NCBI RefSeq assembly: GCF_019059575.1 | Contig: NW_024882194.1 | Span: forward strand, 200,001 to 264,000 | DNA: 64,000 bases | Reading direction: 5' to 3' | Source: Amphibalanus amphitrite | Taxonomy: Eukaryota; Arthropoda; Thecostraca; Balanomorpha; Balanidae | Shown: positions 1-10,649 of the stretch, piece after piece | Layout of the letters: each line of letters opens with the position of its first letter | Numbering within the stretch: the stretch's first letter is position 1 | Translations under genes and position numbers: made by a program | The notes under the pieces: generated by a model | Seen by the model: only the letters and a program-made list of their open reading frames with translations | Told to the model about the DNA's origin: nothing | The model's database searches: none

Positions 1-2
1 TT

Positions 3-1868
3 CATATGACCGACAATGGAAGGCAAGAAACGCTGCTAGCAGTGAGTCATGTCCGTTGTAAGGAAAACAAATTGTCTGTTTTGTGGGACTCGGGTGCGAA
101 TGTATCTCTCATAACCCACGACGCTGCATCGCGTCTGAATCTTACAGGTGACGACGTTCAGTTATCTGTTACAAAGGTCGGGAATGAATTACATGCCTTC
201 AAAAGCAAGAGATGTATAGTACCACTGACCGACAAACGTGATAATGATAAACGATGGGAAGTACACGCATTTGGTTTCGAAGAAATTACGTCCAAATTGG
301 ATCCAATGGATACTTCACTTGTCGCAAAATTATTCCGTGGAATTCAGTCGCAAGATATTGAAAGACCACACGGCAATATAGACATGCTCATTGGAATAGA
401 CCATTGCGTAATAATGCCACAGGTGATTGAAACAGTAGGAACACTTCAATTGCTTGAAAACCAGTTCGGTTTTTGTATTCGTGGCACTCATGATGAACAA
501 TACAGCACGGAATACAGAACGAAGCATATTACTCTCAATGGTGAACTATTCCAAATGGACATTAACACTATTCGCGCTGAGGCAACTGCCAGTCTGAAGA
601 AGAGACTAGACGAATACTTTTCGGTGGAGAACCTAGGTACATGTTGCACACCCCGCTGTGGCAGTTGCAAGTGTGGGAAATGTGGAAGGGGTAACGGAAA
701 TTATACGTTGCTAGAGGAGAGAGAACTTGCGTTAATCAAACAAGGTCTTCAGTACGATTCGACGGAAGGGAAATTCATTGTTCATCACCCGTGGATAAGA
801 GACCCGAAGGAGCTCCCAAATAACGTGATAGCTGCCCAAGCTAGACTGAGATCAACAGAAAAAAGGCCAACTAAAATGGGAGAAACGCACGTACAAGCCT
901 ACAATGAGCAAATGCGCGACATCGTTGGGAGAGGCATCGCCAGGGAACTTACGACTCAAGAGCTCAACGACTTCCAAGGTCCAGTGCATTATTTAAATCA
1001 TCACGAAGTAATGAAGCCTGAATCTATGTCGACCCCCTTAAGGATTGTATTTAATTCATCAGCGTCCTTCATGGGTCACGTGCTCAACGACTACTGGGCA
1101 AAAGGGCCAGATATTCTGAATAATCTTTTAGGCATCCTACTTCGCTTTCGGGAAGAGCGTGTTGGACTTGTAGGGGACATCAGTAAAATGTTTAACGCCA
1201 TTCAACTAGCGGAAAAAGATCAACAAGTGCATCGTTTTCTATGGAGGTATATGGACACCACCCAGGAGCCAACGCATTACGTGCTAACTGCCGTTGCCTT
1301 CGGAGATAGACCTAGTGGGACGATTGCTATGGTCGCACTGCAATCGATAGCTGAGATGAACAAAAGTCAATGTCAGGCAGCTGCAGAAATGATCATGAAG
1401 AACAGCTACGTAGATGATCTGATACAATCGGTGTCGCATGCTGCTGTGGCTAAAGCTCTCGCCAAAGATATACAAAGCATCTTGAAAAAGGGTGGATTTC
1501 ACATCAAACATTGGGTGATGTCTGGAGACAACAATAACACGGAAGCGGACTTAACTTTGTTGCATGTCAACAACGAAAAAGTACTTGGCATGACTTGGAT
1601 CCCTCAAAAAGATCATTTTATCTTTCGAGTCAAAATTAACTTCTCTCCGAGAAGTAAACATCATCTCATTCTCATGTGCCCTGATTTGACAGAAGCAAAT
1701 ATTGCAAATGAGCTACCGAAAGTATTAACGAGAAGAATGGTCTTAAGTCAAGCCGCGCGTATATACGACCCATTGGGGCTCATCACACCTGTGAAAAGCA
1801 AAGCTACTGCTAAGGAGTTTAGTGTCGAAATCGGTGACAACGGAAAGCGATGGACCCAAGTCAATTGA
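3..1868 (+). pseudogene. BEL/Pao retrotransposon pol, N-terminal part (protease and reverse transcriptase)
   Basis: The reading frame enters from outside the window, so gag and the start of pol are missing. An aspartic protease of the retropepsin/DUF1758 kind lies near residues 25-95, with active-site motif DSGANVSLI. A Cys-rich patch follows near residues 213-232. The reverse transcriptase palm lies near residues 330-500: the first catalytic Asp is in VGDISKMF and the YVDD box is in SYVDDLI. This order is typical of arthropod BEL/Pao elements, which copy their RNA into DNA in cytoplasmic particles. The frame ends at 1868, where the homology moves to another frame, so a small indel has broken pol. 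The integrase is also split by the insertion at 3205-9743. Family assignment is secure; activity is unlikely. Confidence 0.9.
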
Positions 1869-3204
1869 CTGGGACTCTCCAATATCGGAAGAATGCAGGG
1901 ATGAATGGAAACAGTTTTTTATTGATTTATTCCAGCTTGAAGGCGTAACATTTGTTCGATGTTTTAAGCCACTGGGTGCGATTGGAGAGGCAGTATTGGT
2001 TCTCTTTTCAGACGCTAGCAATCAAGCATACGGAGCTTGTGCATATGCAAGATGGGAGTTGGAAAATGACAAGTATGAAGCGAAACTTATCGCTTCGAAA
2101 CAAAGAATAGCCCCTGCAAGACAGCTTACGATGCCACGGTTGGAACTTTGTGGGGCTTTGCTAGGCTGTCGCCTTCGAGAAACCATTACTGATGAGTTGA
2201 AGATGCCTTTCAAACAAGTATTTCATGTTGATTCCGCCATCGTTCGTGCGCAAATCCAGAAAGAATCGTACGGTTTTGGGTCTTTTGTCGCAACTAAAAT
2301 CGCAGAAATACAGAACAAGTCCGATCCCCGTGAGTGGTGGTGGGTTCCAACCAATGCTAATCCGGCTGATATGGTGACCAGACCCACCAGCCATCGGAAC
2401 ATTGGACCAGCATCTATTTGGCAATGTGGCCCAGAATTTTTGAAGCGGTCAATGGAAGAGTGGCCTATCAGACAAGATTTCCAAGAGCAAGAACTTCCCG
2501 ACCGCATAGGAGTACATATAACAGCCATGGTTGATTGCCAACTCGCAGGGCCAAACGTCGGAGTAGCCATTAAATTGGAGAACTTTAGCAGTTACATCAA
2601 GTTACTGAGAGTAACAGCACGTATTGTGCAATGCAAAACAGAAAAAACCATGAAGGCTGTAGGAAAACAGCCAACAGCTCAACAGATCCTAGATGCAGAG
2701 ACTCTTTGGGTCAAGACTGTCCAGAAACCGCTTCTGGCACTTGATTGGCAGCTGCGTTTTAGGCGTTTAGGACCTAGTGTGAATAGTGATGGGATCCTAG
2801 TCGTAGGTCAAAGGATATCTGCTTGGATGAAGGACAACTGGAGCCAGGATTCCTTTATTCTTCTTCCAGCCGACCACAAGTTCACCAAACTATACATTGA
2901 ACACGTGCACCGTATTGATCATGCTGGTGTAGAAGTAACATTGGCAAAGATTCAAACCAAATATTGGGTGCCCGGAGCGCGCAGAGTTATTAGACAGGTC
3001 AAAAATCAATGCATAACCTGCCGAAAACTCGAAAAGAGAGTAGAGACGCAAATCATGGGCGAGTTGGTGCCAGAAAGATTGCAAGCTTCTCCTGCATTTT
3101 ACCACACCTCTCTAGATCTCCTTGGTCCGTTTATCATAAGAGATAATGTCAAAAAGCGAACAAGTTCAAAAGCGTACGGAATCATTGTCAACTGCATGGC
3201 AACA
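1866..3204 (+). pseudogene. BEL/Pao pol, middle part (RNase H and N-terminal integrase)
   Basis: This continues the previous entry in a different frame, so a frameshift lies near 1860-1870. The RNase H-like Pao domain starts about 2005, with the first acidic residue in FSDASNQAYG and the second in the MPRLELCG block. The zinc-binding integrase N-terminus (H-H-C-C) lies about 2870-3040, with the cysteines in CITCRK. The integrase core begins near 3100, with its first catalytic Asp in TSLDLLGP. Homology stops exactly at 3204, where a DNA transposon begins; the rest of the integrase resumes at 9748. Codons 3205-3231 belong to the inserted transposon, not to pol. Confidence 0.88.
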
Positions 3205-3389
3205 CTGCCGTACAAAGGAAGAAAGCCGTAAGCGCCACTTTTACCGAAAATGAGTTATTGGTATCATTGGAATCGTCATGTTATTCTGCATCTAACCATA
3301 TACATTACACAGATATTAAATGATTTTATACCAAGTTATACAAGAATAAAATATTTCAAAATAACCTTATGTCACATAAAGCATTTTAT

Positions 3390-3795
3390 AATACTGGCAA
3401 ATAAACGTATCTTTGACAAAAAAACGTATGATCAACGAAAAATCGGCTAAAACTCGGAGTAACCATGGATAAAAGACGCAAGTGCTCAGTTACGTTTATT
3501 TGCCACCATACATTGTCAAAATGGTACAACGGAAAATAAACTTACAGATGGATATACGTTTATTTGCCTTGGTAGAAACCGAAAAAATGCACTTACGTTT
3601 ATCTTCCATTCTGGAAAGGATTGTCCGACAATTTCGGCCAGCCGTATGTGGGCGTATACGTTTATTTTCCTGGTCACCCTGCCGAATTTCTAATGGCAAA
3701 AAGACGTACGATGGACTTACGGTTTTTATCAATTGTCAGTATACCCGTCCCCAAGCAAAATGGCAAGCTCGATGGACATACGTTTATTTGCCATA
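3390..3795. repeat. Left subterminal repeats of the 6.5-kb transposon
   Basis: The motif ACGTTTATTTGCC and close variants occur about ten times here in both orientations, for example near 3492, 3554, 3656 and 3778. Related copies lie at the right end (9250-9540), and the terminal repeat itself carries a version. Such arrays are usual transposase binding sites. The last copies run into the start of the long reading frame at 3733. Confidence 0.7.
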
Positions 3796-6222
3796 GCACC
3801 TGGAGGTTCCTTGCGAGAAGAGATGCTCGTGCCGGGGCTGGCCCCTGTGACAGGACCGCCGCCCGTGCCGGGGCTGGCCCCTGTGTCAGGACCGCCGCCC
3901 GTGCCGGTGCTGGCCCCCACGGCCGAGGCACCGTCCCCGGGGCTGGCCCCTGTGACAGGACCGCCGCCCGTGCCGGTGCTGGTCCCTGTGTCAGGACCGC
4001 CGCCCGTGCCGGTGCTGGCCCACACGGCCGAGGCACCGTCCGTGCCAGGGCTGGCCCCTGTGACAGGACCGCCGCCGGTGCCGGTGCTGGCCCCCGCGGC
4101 CGAGGCACCGTCCGTGCCGGGGCTGGATCCCGTGTCAGGGCCGCCGCCCGTGCCGGGGCTGGCCCCTGTGTCAGGACCGCCGCCCGTGCCGGTGCTGGCC
4201 CCCGCGGCCGAGGCGCCGCCCGTGCCGGGGCTGGAGCCGGTGCTGGCCCCCACGGCCGAGGCGCCGTCCGTGCCGGTGACTGCGGTGCTGCCGGCGTTGG
4301 CGGTAACACTTCCCACTGGCATTGACGGTAGCGGAGACCACGCGGGAATGGGCTCCATCCAGGGAGCAGAGACAAGCATGGACACATCCTGGGGCATCGT
4401 CTTGGATGATTCAGCGGTGGAACTGGACGATATCAATATGCTGTGCGCCATTGGCTCCAGCATGGACATGGACGCAGGTGAAACGTCCATCACTGGCGAT
4501 GCAACGAACGGGGACTATGAACCTGAGCGATATTCCCAGAACGATGCCGGAGCTAGCAGTGCACCAGTACCGACCACACCAGACGACCAGACGCACACAC
4601 CTGACGACCCGGCGCACACATCCCCGAGGAGACCTCGGACAATGGAACAACAGATACATGCATATGCTGCGAAACATGCTGTATTATCCCCGCCGCCTGC
4701 GTGCGCTGATGGACGCTGTCCCAACGGTTGTGCCGAAAAGGTCAGTGAAACTGACAGGCGCAGGATAAACAAAGAGGTAAACAACATGCCAACTGAGGTG
4801 AGAAGAGAGTGGATCTGTGCCCACGTGATGGAACTAGATGTAAAGCGCTGCCGGAAGCGTAAGGCAGAAGAGGGTGGTGACACTGGAGGCTCTAGGCGGA
4901 AGAGGACGAGGGAATGGTATCTCCCGTCAGACCGGAGGAAAATCAAGGTGTGCAAGGGATATTTCCTTACCTCACTGGGGATGAAACCTACCAACGACAC
5001 GCCGGTGCGGAATGCGCTGGAAAGGGAAGACATGACGGCGGTTGCACCCAAGGACAGACGAGGTGACAGCGCAGCAGCCAACAAGTGTGACCGCGAGGCC
5101 ATAAAGGAGCATATCATGTCCTTCGAGCCCGCAGTGCCGCATTATAGATACCTCCATGCGCCGAACAGAAGGTATCTTCCGCCCGAACTGTCTGTATGCA
5201 AGATGTACAGGGACTTTAAAGCCAGTCGTGAGAGTGCATGTTCTTTTGAAACGTACCGGAAGGTCGTCAAGGACCTCAACATCGGCTTTACGCACCTGTC
5301 CGGGGAGGAATGTGAGACCTGCAAGCTGCACGCGGTACACAAAGGAGAGTGTAGCGAGACGGAAGGCGACGGCGGATGCGAGGTCTGCACAAGACACAGA
5401 GGTCACATGGCACAGGCTCGACGAGCAAGACAGGAATATCGCTATGATGCCGAACGCGACTGGGACGACAACGAGCTGGTGCTGAGTGCGGATATGATGA
5501 AAGTTTGCATGCTTCCAATCCTGCCGCACAAGACCTGTCTCTTCACCAGACGCATCGTGGCGTACAACGAGACATTCAGCTTGATCCAGTCTACTGACAA
5601 GAGGAGGAGCAGGGCAAACAAGGAGAGAGGCCTGGCGGTGCTTTGGCACGGGGGGGTCTCAGAGCGAAAGGCGGGTGACGTAGCAAGCTCCTATCTGGCC
5701 CTCATCAAGGCCAACCGAGACACGAAGCAGTTCACCATCTTCTGCGACAACTGCTCTTCGCAAAATAAGTGCTGGGTGGTGCTGTCAGTTCTCCTGCATG
5801 CTGTGCAGTCAAGTGACCTGGCTGTTCAGCAAATCACGCTGAAATATCTCACCACCGGACATACGGCGATGTCAGCAGACGCCGATCATCAAGTCATAAA
5901 CAAAAGCATAAAGCGAAAGAAGTCAATCGAGGATTTCAATGACTTCGTTGAGACTGTCGCAAGCACGGGCCTGCGGGTGAGGAACATGAGCGGCACAGAC
6001 TTCGTCGAGGCGGAGAACGTGTTCAGTGAGGCGAAGATTCGCTTACTCCAGGGCATAGAGGCACGCCCGTATCTCCGAGACTTCCAGGTGGTGCAAGTGA
6101 GGAAAGGGTCAGGACTGCTCTACACAAAGAGCAGCTTCGACCAGAGTGACTGGAAGACGTACAGTGTGTCTAAAAAGAATGTACCGTCGCCACTACGTGG
6201 CGCTGGTGTCGCGAGCCGGTAG
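3733..6222 (+). CDS. Probable transposase (DUF7869-like) of the 6.5-kb transposon
   Basis: This is a long frame of 829 residues. Residues about 30-185 are a proline-rich tandem repeat coded by a 36-bp minisatellite. Residues about 235-310 are acidic and Thr/Pro-rich, and about 375-400 are Lys/Arg-rich. The conserved part is about 400-815. It has two Cys/His clusters (CETCKLH, CEVCTRHRGH), then LSADMMK, then FCDNCSSQNK, then a GHTAMSADADHQ block. This CDNC..QNK plus GHT..SAD pattern is that of arthropod proteins annotated as DUF7869. Reading the Asp residues as a DDE/D-type catalytic set is inference. The position between inverted repeats supports a transposase role. The true start is uncertain because the first 30 codons overlap subterminal repeats. 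The last codons after about 6180 look intronic. Confidence 0.7.
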   Translation: MSVYPSPSKMASSMDIRLFAIAPGGSLREEMLVPGLAPVTGPPPVPGLAPVSGPPPVPVLAPTAEAPSPGLAPVTGPPPVPVLVPVSGPPPVPVLAHTAEAPSVPGLAPVTGPPPVPVLAPAAEAPSVPGLDPVSGPPPVPGLAPVSGPPPVPVLAPAAEAPPVPGLEPVLAPTAEAPSVPVTAVLPALAVTLPTGIDGSGDHAGMGSIQGAETSMDTSWGIVLDDSAVELDDINMLCAIGSSMDMDAGETSITGDATNGDYEPERYSQNDAGASSAPVPTTPDDQTHTPDDPAHTSPRRPRTMEQQIHAYAAKHAVLSPPPACADGRCPNGCAEKVSETDRRRINKEVNNMPTEVRREWICAHVMELDVKRCRKRKAEEGGDTGGSRRKRTREWYLPSDRRKIKVCKGYFLTSLGMKPTNDTPVRNALEREDMTAVAPKDRRGDSAAANKCDREAIKEHIMSFEPAVPHYRYLHAPNRRYLPPELSVCKMYRDFKASRESACSFETYRKVVKDLNIGFTHLSGEECETCKLHAVHKGECSETEGDGGCEVCTRHRGHMAQARRARQEYRYDAERDWDDNELVLSADMMKVCMLPILPHKTCLFTRRIVAYNETFSLIQSTDKRRSRANKERGLAVLWHGGVSERKAGDVASSYLALIKANRDTKQFTIFCDNCSSQNKCWVVLSVLLHAVQSSDLAVQQITLKYLTTGHTAMSADADHQVINKSIKRKKSIEDFNDFVETVASTGLRVRNMSGTDFVEAENVFSEAKIRLLQGIEARPYLRDFQVVQVRKGSGLLYTKSSFDQSDWKTYSVSKKNVPSPLRGAGVASR
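3826..4290 (+). repeat. 36-bp coding minisatellite
   Basis: About thirteen tandem copies of a 36-bp GC-rich unit encode a 12-residue repeat of the form VPGLAPVTGPPP, alternating with an APTAEAPSVP variant. Because the unit is a multiple of three, other frames on both strands are also open here, which creates long spurious antisense frames. Confidence 0.9.
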
Positions 6223-6819
6223 TTGGCTGAATCCGCACCAGACCACACATTCCCAAGCGCTAGGTGACAGCTGCGCAGCGGCCGGTAGTAGCGTAAGCCC
6301 GAACCTTCGTGACACGACCCCGGGGGGGGGGGGAAGGGAGAGAGGGAGGGGAGCGGGCGGGGCAGCGCGTGCTGGGAGGGGTGCTCCGGCAAGCTGGTAG
6401 TTGTCGCGGCCAAAGGTCAAGGGGTCACACACCAAGCGAACGGACGCTGATGTGGGTTCGTGGGGATCGTGAACTTGTGTGTGGTATAGGTGCGTCTTGC
6501 GATGCACGGGTGATACGCCATGGGTCTAGGCCAAATGATTCGGGGGAGAGCTGAAAAAAATACCTGGTTAACTACGGCGAATAATGGTGCTGAAAAATGG
6601 AAAGTATGGGTCAATGCAAGCCTTCATGACTATAAACTTTTCTGAGGGCGCAAAGGCCAGCATTGAAAAACGACATCCGGATCGAAATTAGCAATGATTT
6701 ATAATTACATGCCGAAGTAATAGCGTTGCAAAACCCACCTAGTAAATTGTCAAGTCGGATTCATACCGACTTGAATTAAACTATCCTAAATTAAATTGTA
6801 TATAAGATCTCTATGCTTT

Positions 6820-7697
6820 GACCAGCTTCGTGACCTGACGGGCTGTGACCTGACCTTGACCCGAGGTTAACACCTTAACTTGATCTCACCCGAGGAAAAA
6901 GTATACCATTCGACACGCCTGAGCTAGACAAACACGATGCTGCTAAAATCGCGGATCTGCGATCATGTTCAGCGAAGTTATTTACCAAAAACCGAACCTG
7001 TGCCTTGGGCCACTGCCCACTTGACCTAACCTCAGAAGTCATCGGCTGATCCTGGTCCTTAAAATCGGAGACCAATCGCTGCATTTCGTAACGACGCACA
7101 CGATCGTTTCTTTCGTGAGGCTCTAGCTCATTAAAGGGACCCTCCCACCTTAACATTAGATTTGAGTTGAGATAGCCAAAATGGGGTTCCTGGCTCACAA
7201 TTACCGGTTTCGGCACTCATAACATCGAGAAATGCTTTAAATCGGAAATATTGAATTTCAAAATTGCAGCATTTTGATTCAGAGGGGCTAATGCATAGGA
7301 ATACCCCTCTGAATGTGTGACGTCAGCGCAGATATCTAACGATTTTTAAATGTTTGACTAAAACGTTTTGTAGCACGCGGTGGTATATGCTGCGTTGCGC
7401 GCAACAAATGCCGCACTTTTAAATAAAGTCGCTATTAACAGCGGAGATCCCAAAAAGTAAACAAAAGAAAAGTCTAATATCTTGAAAACCGGTGAATATT
7501 TTTCGATGAAATTTGGTAGATATTCGTTTTCGCTCTTTGTGAATCGAGCGACATCACTTTCATGCCAATTCATAAACTTTTTTGAAGGTGGGAGGGTCCC
7601 TTTAAGGGGCGAATCGGCAAAGGGGGTTGTTCCCTCACTTCCAACCCCCCAACGCCCCCGCGGTATTCAGAAAACCTGAAGGTCCGGTGAGGGTTAA
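6820..7697. repeat. GGTCA-rich repeat remnant (family A-like)
   Basis: The text around the MITE matches the right-hand part of the repeat at 14276-16310: the CTCTAGCTC motif, then GGGGC, then a CGGCAA run before a G-tract. It ends GGTGAGGG plus TTAA at 7697. The left border is not clear. Confidence 0.55.
7131..7605. mobile_element. TTAA MITE, copy 1
   Basis: A 475-bp non-coding element with TTAA at both edges and inverted ends AGGGACCCTCCCACCTT. Near-identical copies lie at 44207-44692 (opposite orientation) and 47551-48031 (same orientation), and a diverged relative flanks the large hAT element. TTAA targets with short GGG/CCC-type ends suggest mobilisation by a piggyBac-like transposase. 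It sits inside a GGTCA-rich repeat. Confidence 0.9.
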
Positions 7698-8467
7698 AAC
7701 GTTGCTCCTGAACGAGGAAGAAATGTAAAAGTCAAAGCTCTATAGACGTCCTGTAAAAGTGGCCGTAATAAATAAATTAGTTAGAGATAAGATACTTTTT
7801 AAACGACTTCCTCAATCCTCATACCTATAAAATCGGGTGCTGGGACCAATCTTATAAACGCTTTAGAATGAACAGGGCGTCACTGGCTTAAGTTTGGGTG
7901 CAGGAAACGGCTATTAAATGCAAAATGGTTTTCATGCATTTCAGTCAATTGTATATTGAGTATTGACGGTCCCATTGGCCGAGCTAAAAAAGTTTGGTAG
8001 TGTTTTGCATCTTTTACGCCCTAAGAATTGAAACTACACCATCTATTGAAGTGGGCGGGCTTATTTGAATGGGAGGGCGCATTATGCGTCAATCGTGTGC
8101 TTTCGTTTGTTTTGGACTGTATTTTACGACATCCACTGCTGGTATCACACTATTAATATTACTTAATGCCGTGAATACGACAGCATTCCATTTATAAGAT
8201 TGGGCCAATGGAGTCGCGCCCTGCGAGCTCGGTTTTCCGCTCGGCCGCTACGGGCCGAGGAAGTCGGTCTTCGCCTGAAGGCAGGACGGAGGTCAGCGAG
8301 GGAGCGCGGGGTCAGCCAGGTATCGCCTAGTGCCGAGCAGCTGCCGCTCCCTCCCCTCTCTTCCCCTCTTCTCCCCTCCCCACCTCTGTATAGATGGGGA
8401 GGGACCGAACTGCCAATGACATGCGAGCGGTCAAGGCCGCTCGCGCGGCAGCGACCCTGGCGGCCGG

Positions 8468-8743
8468 GTGCCGCAACTGGGATTCAGCCAAGTTACCGAT
8501 TCGCCTCCTGTGGGAGAGCCATACCAGGGGACATACTTTTTAGACATACTGTACAACCTGCTCAAAGCCAAAGTCAGCATCGACCGTCCCCTGAAGATGC
8601 GGGAGAAGGAGCGGTGTGTCAACAAGCAGAAGATCGACCAGCTGTGCGACAACCTGCTCAGCTTGATCAGCAGCCACAAGCGGTCCTTCTGGGTGACTCT
8701 GAAGGAAAACGCCAAGACGAGTGTGCGGGATCTGATTGGCTAG
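8468..8743 (+). CDS. Likely C-terminal exon of the DUF7869-like transposase
   Basis: An open stretch encoding a short charged segment with the block QLCDNLLSLISSHKRSFW near its end, then a stop after DLIG. A pattern of hydrophobic residues followed by R.FW is what I recall at the carboxy end of DUF7869 proteins, so I read this as the last exon of the gene starting at 3733. The upstream part (8200-8467) has high GC and no clear homology. Alternative: a small unrelated frame. Confidence 0.45.
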   Translation: MPQLGFSQVTDSPPVGEPYQGTYFLDILYNLLKAKVSIDRPLKMREKERCVNKQKIDQLCDNLLSLISSHKRSFWVTLKENAKTSVRDLIG

Positions 8744-8805
8744 GCAGACGAGAAAGCAATACACAGGCTTGCAGACTCGCAACGCATCGAGGACCACACA
8801 AATGA

Positions 8806-9005
8806 TTCAGTTAGTCGCGAAGGACTTGTCGAGTCCGTTTTTCTATTATCCCGCATTCGATTGCGGTACACGAGTTTCAGTTGTTCGCGGGTGAATTGTT
8901 AGGCCCGTTGTTGTTACCCCGCATTCGATTGCGGCACACAACATTCAGTGGGTCGCGGATGGATTTTTAAATCAATTTTATTGTTACCCTGTATTTGACT
9001 GTTCT
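8806..9005. repeat. About 70-bp tandem repeat, three degenerate copies
   Basis: Units start near 8808, 8878 and 8946. The first two share a GTCGCG/TTCGCG start and a CGCATTCGATTGCGG core; the third is more diverged. Non-coding, within the right part of the 6.5-kb transposon. Confidence 0.7.
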
Positions 9006-9040
9006 CTGCCAGTGAGTACTCAGTCTGGCTGTTCTGTGCA

Positions 9041-9085
9041 ATGACAGCTGTCACTGTGACTGTCACTGTCACTGTGACAGCTCTG
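9041..9085. repeat. TGTCAC/GTGACA simple palindromic repeat
   Basis: Alternating CTGTCACTGTGACTGTCA units form a self-complementary run, followed by a (CATT) tetranucleotide run near 9203-9221. Confidence 0.8.
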
Positions 9086-9743
9086 ACTGTGCAGTGTTTA
9101 ATACACATATTGTTATATTCAATATCACCCAAAGTTCACAGCACCCTGTTGTTTTACAGCTGTGCCTGAATACACGCCATTGTGTGATTTTCAATACATC
9201 TTCATTCATTCATTCATTCATTTCTTTCACTTCCGGTGGAGCATACGTCTTTTTTATGGTCGTTTTGACGAAGCGTGGACAATATCGACAAAGGGCAGAA
9301 AATCGGACAGTGGACTTAGGTTTCTGATATAGTCAGTAAGATTGCAATAGCCAGGAAGCACCCAAAATAGAAAACGTATGTTGTTAGATACGGTTTTATG
9401 CGCGTAGATTATTAGTCATGGTGACCAAGGCAAGAAAACGTATAGGAACCGTATCCGCCATCTTCCGTGTCGGCTGTGACTTACGTTTTTTTGCCTCGAC
9501 ATTTTTCTCGAGATTGGGTTAATACGCAAAGGCAATTAAACTTTTTCGAATTATCTCGATAGGTTTATATTTTTAAAAATAAAATCATATACCAATGTCA
9601 TGCCCGTTCAAAGGCGGTTATTTTGATACCCAATTTACACAAAAGAATGCAGCAAGTTTTCATGTGTTGCGCAAAACACGAAAAAATGCTCTCCTGTAAA
9701 ATTTGTTCAATGGCGCTTACGGTTTTCTTCCTTTGCACGGCAG

Positions 9744-10260
9744 AACAAGAGCAGTTTATCTGGATGTGGTAGATGGCTACGGAACACAGCATTTTCTGGT
9801 GACATTTCGGCGCTTTGTTACGATAAGAGGATATCCAGCATCGATACATTCGGACAATGGCTCTCAGTTAGTTGCCGCAAATAAGGAACTGAGGGGCATA
9901 GCAAAAAACCTTAACTGGTCTGAAATCGCTCAGTTCGGTACAAATAAAGGCTTAACATGGACTTTCAACAAATCAGCCGATGCCCCTTGGCAAAATGGCT
10001 GCAGCGAGGCCTTGATCAAATCAGTCAAAAGAGCTATGGTCATATCTGTGGGAGACAGTAAATTGACGTCTTTGGAGCTACTGACGGCATTTTTTGAGGT
10101 GGCAAATTTACTTAACGAAAGACCAATTGGATACAAGCCAGGACAGATCCGAATTTCGGCTCATATCTCTGCCCAAATGACCTTTTATTGGGACGAACTG
10201 GAATCGCCGTGCCACAAGGTCCTTTCAAGTCATCAAGCCCTACTCAGAGGTTTCATATGA
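9744..10260 (+). pseudogene. BEL/Pao integrase core, C-terminal piece
   Basis: After the right-hand AACA, the integrase core continues with TRAVYLDVV. The second catalytic Asp lies in IHSDNGSQLV and the Glu in the NGCSEALIKS helix. The frame stops at 10260, before the C-terminal domain, so another indel is present. Codons before 9744 belong to the inserted transposon end. Confidence 0.88.
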
Positions 10261-10303
10261 TTCAAAGTGTCGTCGCATCATTTTGGAGAAAATGGCAAAG
10301 GGA

Positions 10304-10649
10304 TTATTTTTCAACATTATTAGTTAGACAAAAATGGCATGTAGACCGAAGAAATCTGTAGCGTGGTGATATCGTCCTTGTTCCAGAAAGCAATACGTTT
10401 AGAGGACAGTGGAAAATGGCAGAAGTGTTCGAAGCAGAGCCGGGCGTGGATGGAAAAGTTCGGGACGTCAAACTGCGATACAAGGTGCAAGACCAGCGAA
10501 ACAGAAATGGAAGAGTAGACAAGTATGTGGGCCAACCAGACAAAATTATCAACAGATCCGTACATCGTCTGGTTTTGCTCTTAGAATCTGAAGACAACAC
10601 CAACGATGAAATTGGCGGCGGGAGTGTACCGGTTGGTAGTGAGGTGTGA
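10304..10649 (+). pseudogene. BEL/Pao C-terminal domain (DUF5641-like)
   Basis: Spread over more than one frame, this carries the usual tail of BEL/Pao pol: a GD-VLVPE block, then FRGQWKMAEV, and RSVHRLVLLLE before the stop at about 10649. It completes the element that begins before the window. Confidence 0.75.

Larger units (their letters stand above)
6223..8467 (+). other. Probable intron or interrupted region of the transposase gene
   Basis: No coding signal of its own. It holds a G-tract (about 6320-6335), a GGTCA-rich repeat remnant (about 6820-7697) whose right end reads GAGGG then TTAA, and a TTAA MITE at 7131-7605. The coding homology seems to resume near 8468. I cannot place exact splice sites. 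Confidence 0.4.
3205..9743 (+). mobile_element. 6.5-kb DNA transposon inserted in the BEL/Pao integrase
   Basis: The two ends are inverted copies of about 33 bp with two mismatches; the left one begins CTGCCGTACAAAGGAAGAAA. The element is flanked by the 4-bp duplication AACA at 3201-3204 and 9744-9747. Taking out the element and one AACA brings the integrase core back into one frame, which fixes the borders to the base. Both ends are rich in copies of a subterminal motif, roughly ACGTTTATTTGCC, in both orientations (left about 3390-3790, right about 9250-9540). The only transposase candidate is the gene at 3733-6222 with a likely last exon at 8468-8743. A 4-bp duplication fits Sola-like or some Academ elements, but I could not assign the superfamily. 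A TTAA MITE (7131-7605) has inserted in it later. Confidence 0.9.

Noticed and set aside
3674..4493. Long minus-strand frames over the minisatellite
   Set aside because: They arise because the 36-bp unit is open in several frames; no homology or start context supports them.
8806..9085. CRISPR-like array
   Set aside because: Only three degenerate units without uniform spacers, in eukaryotic repeat DNA.
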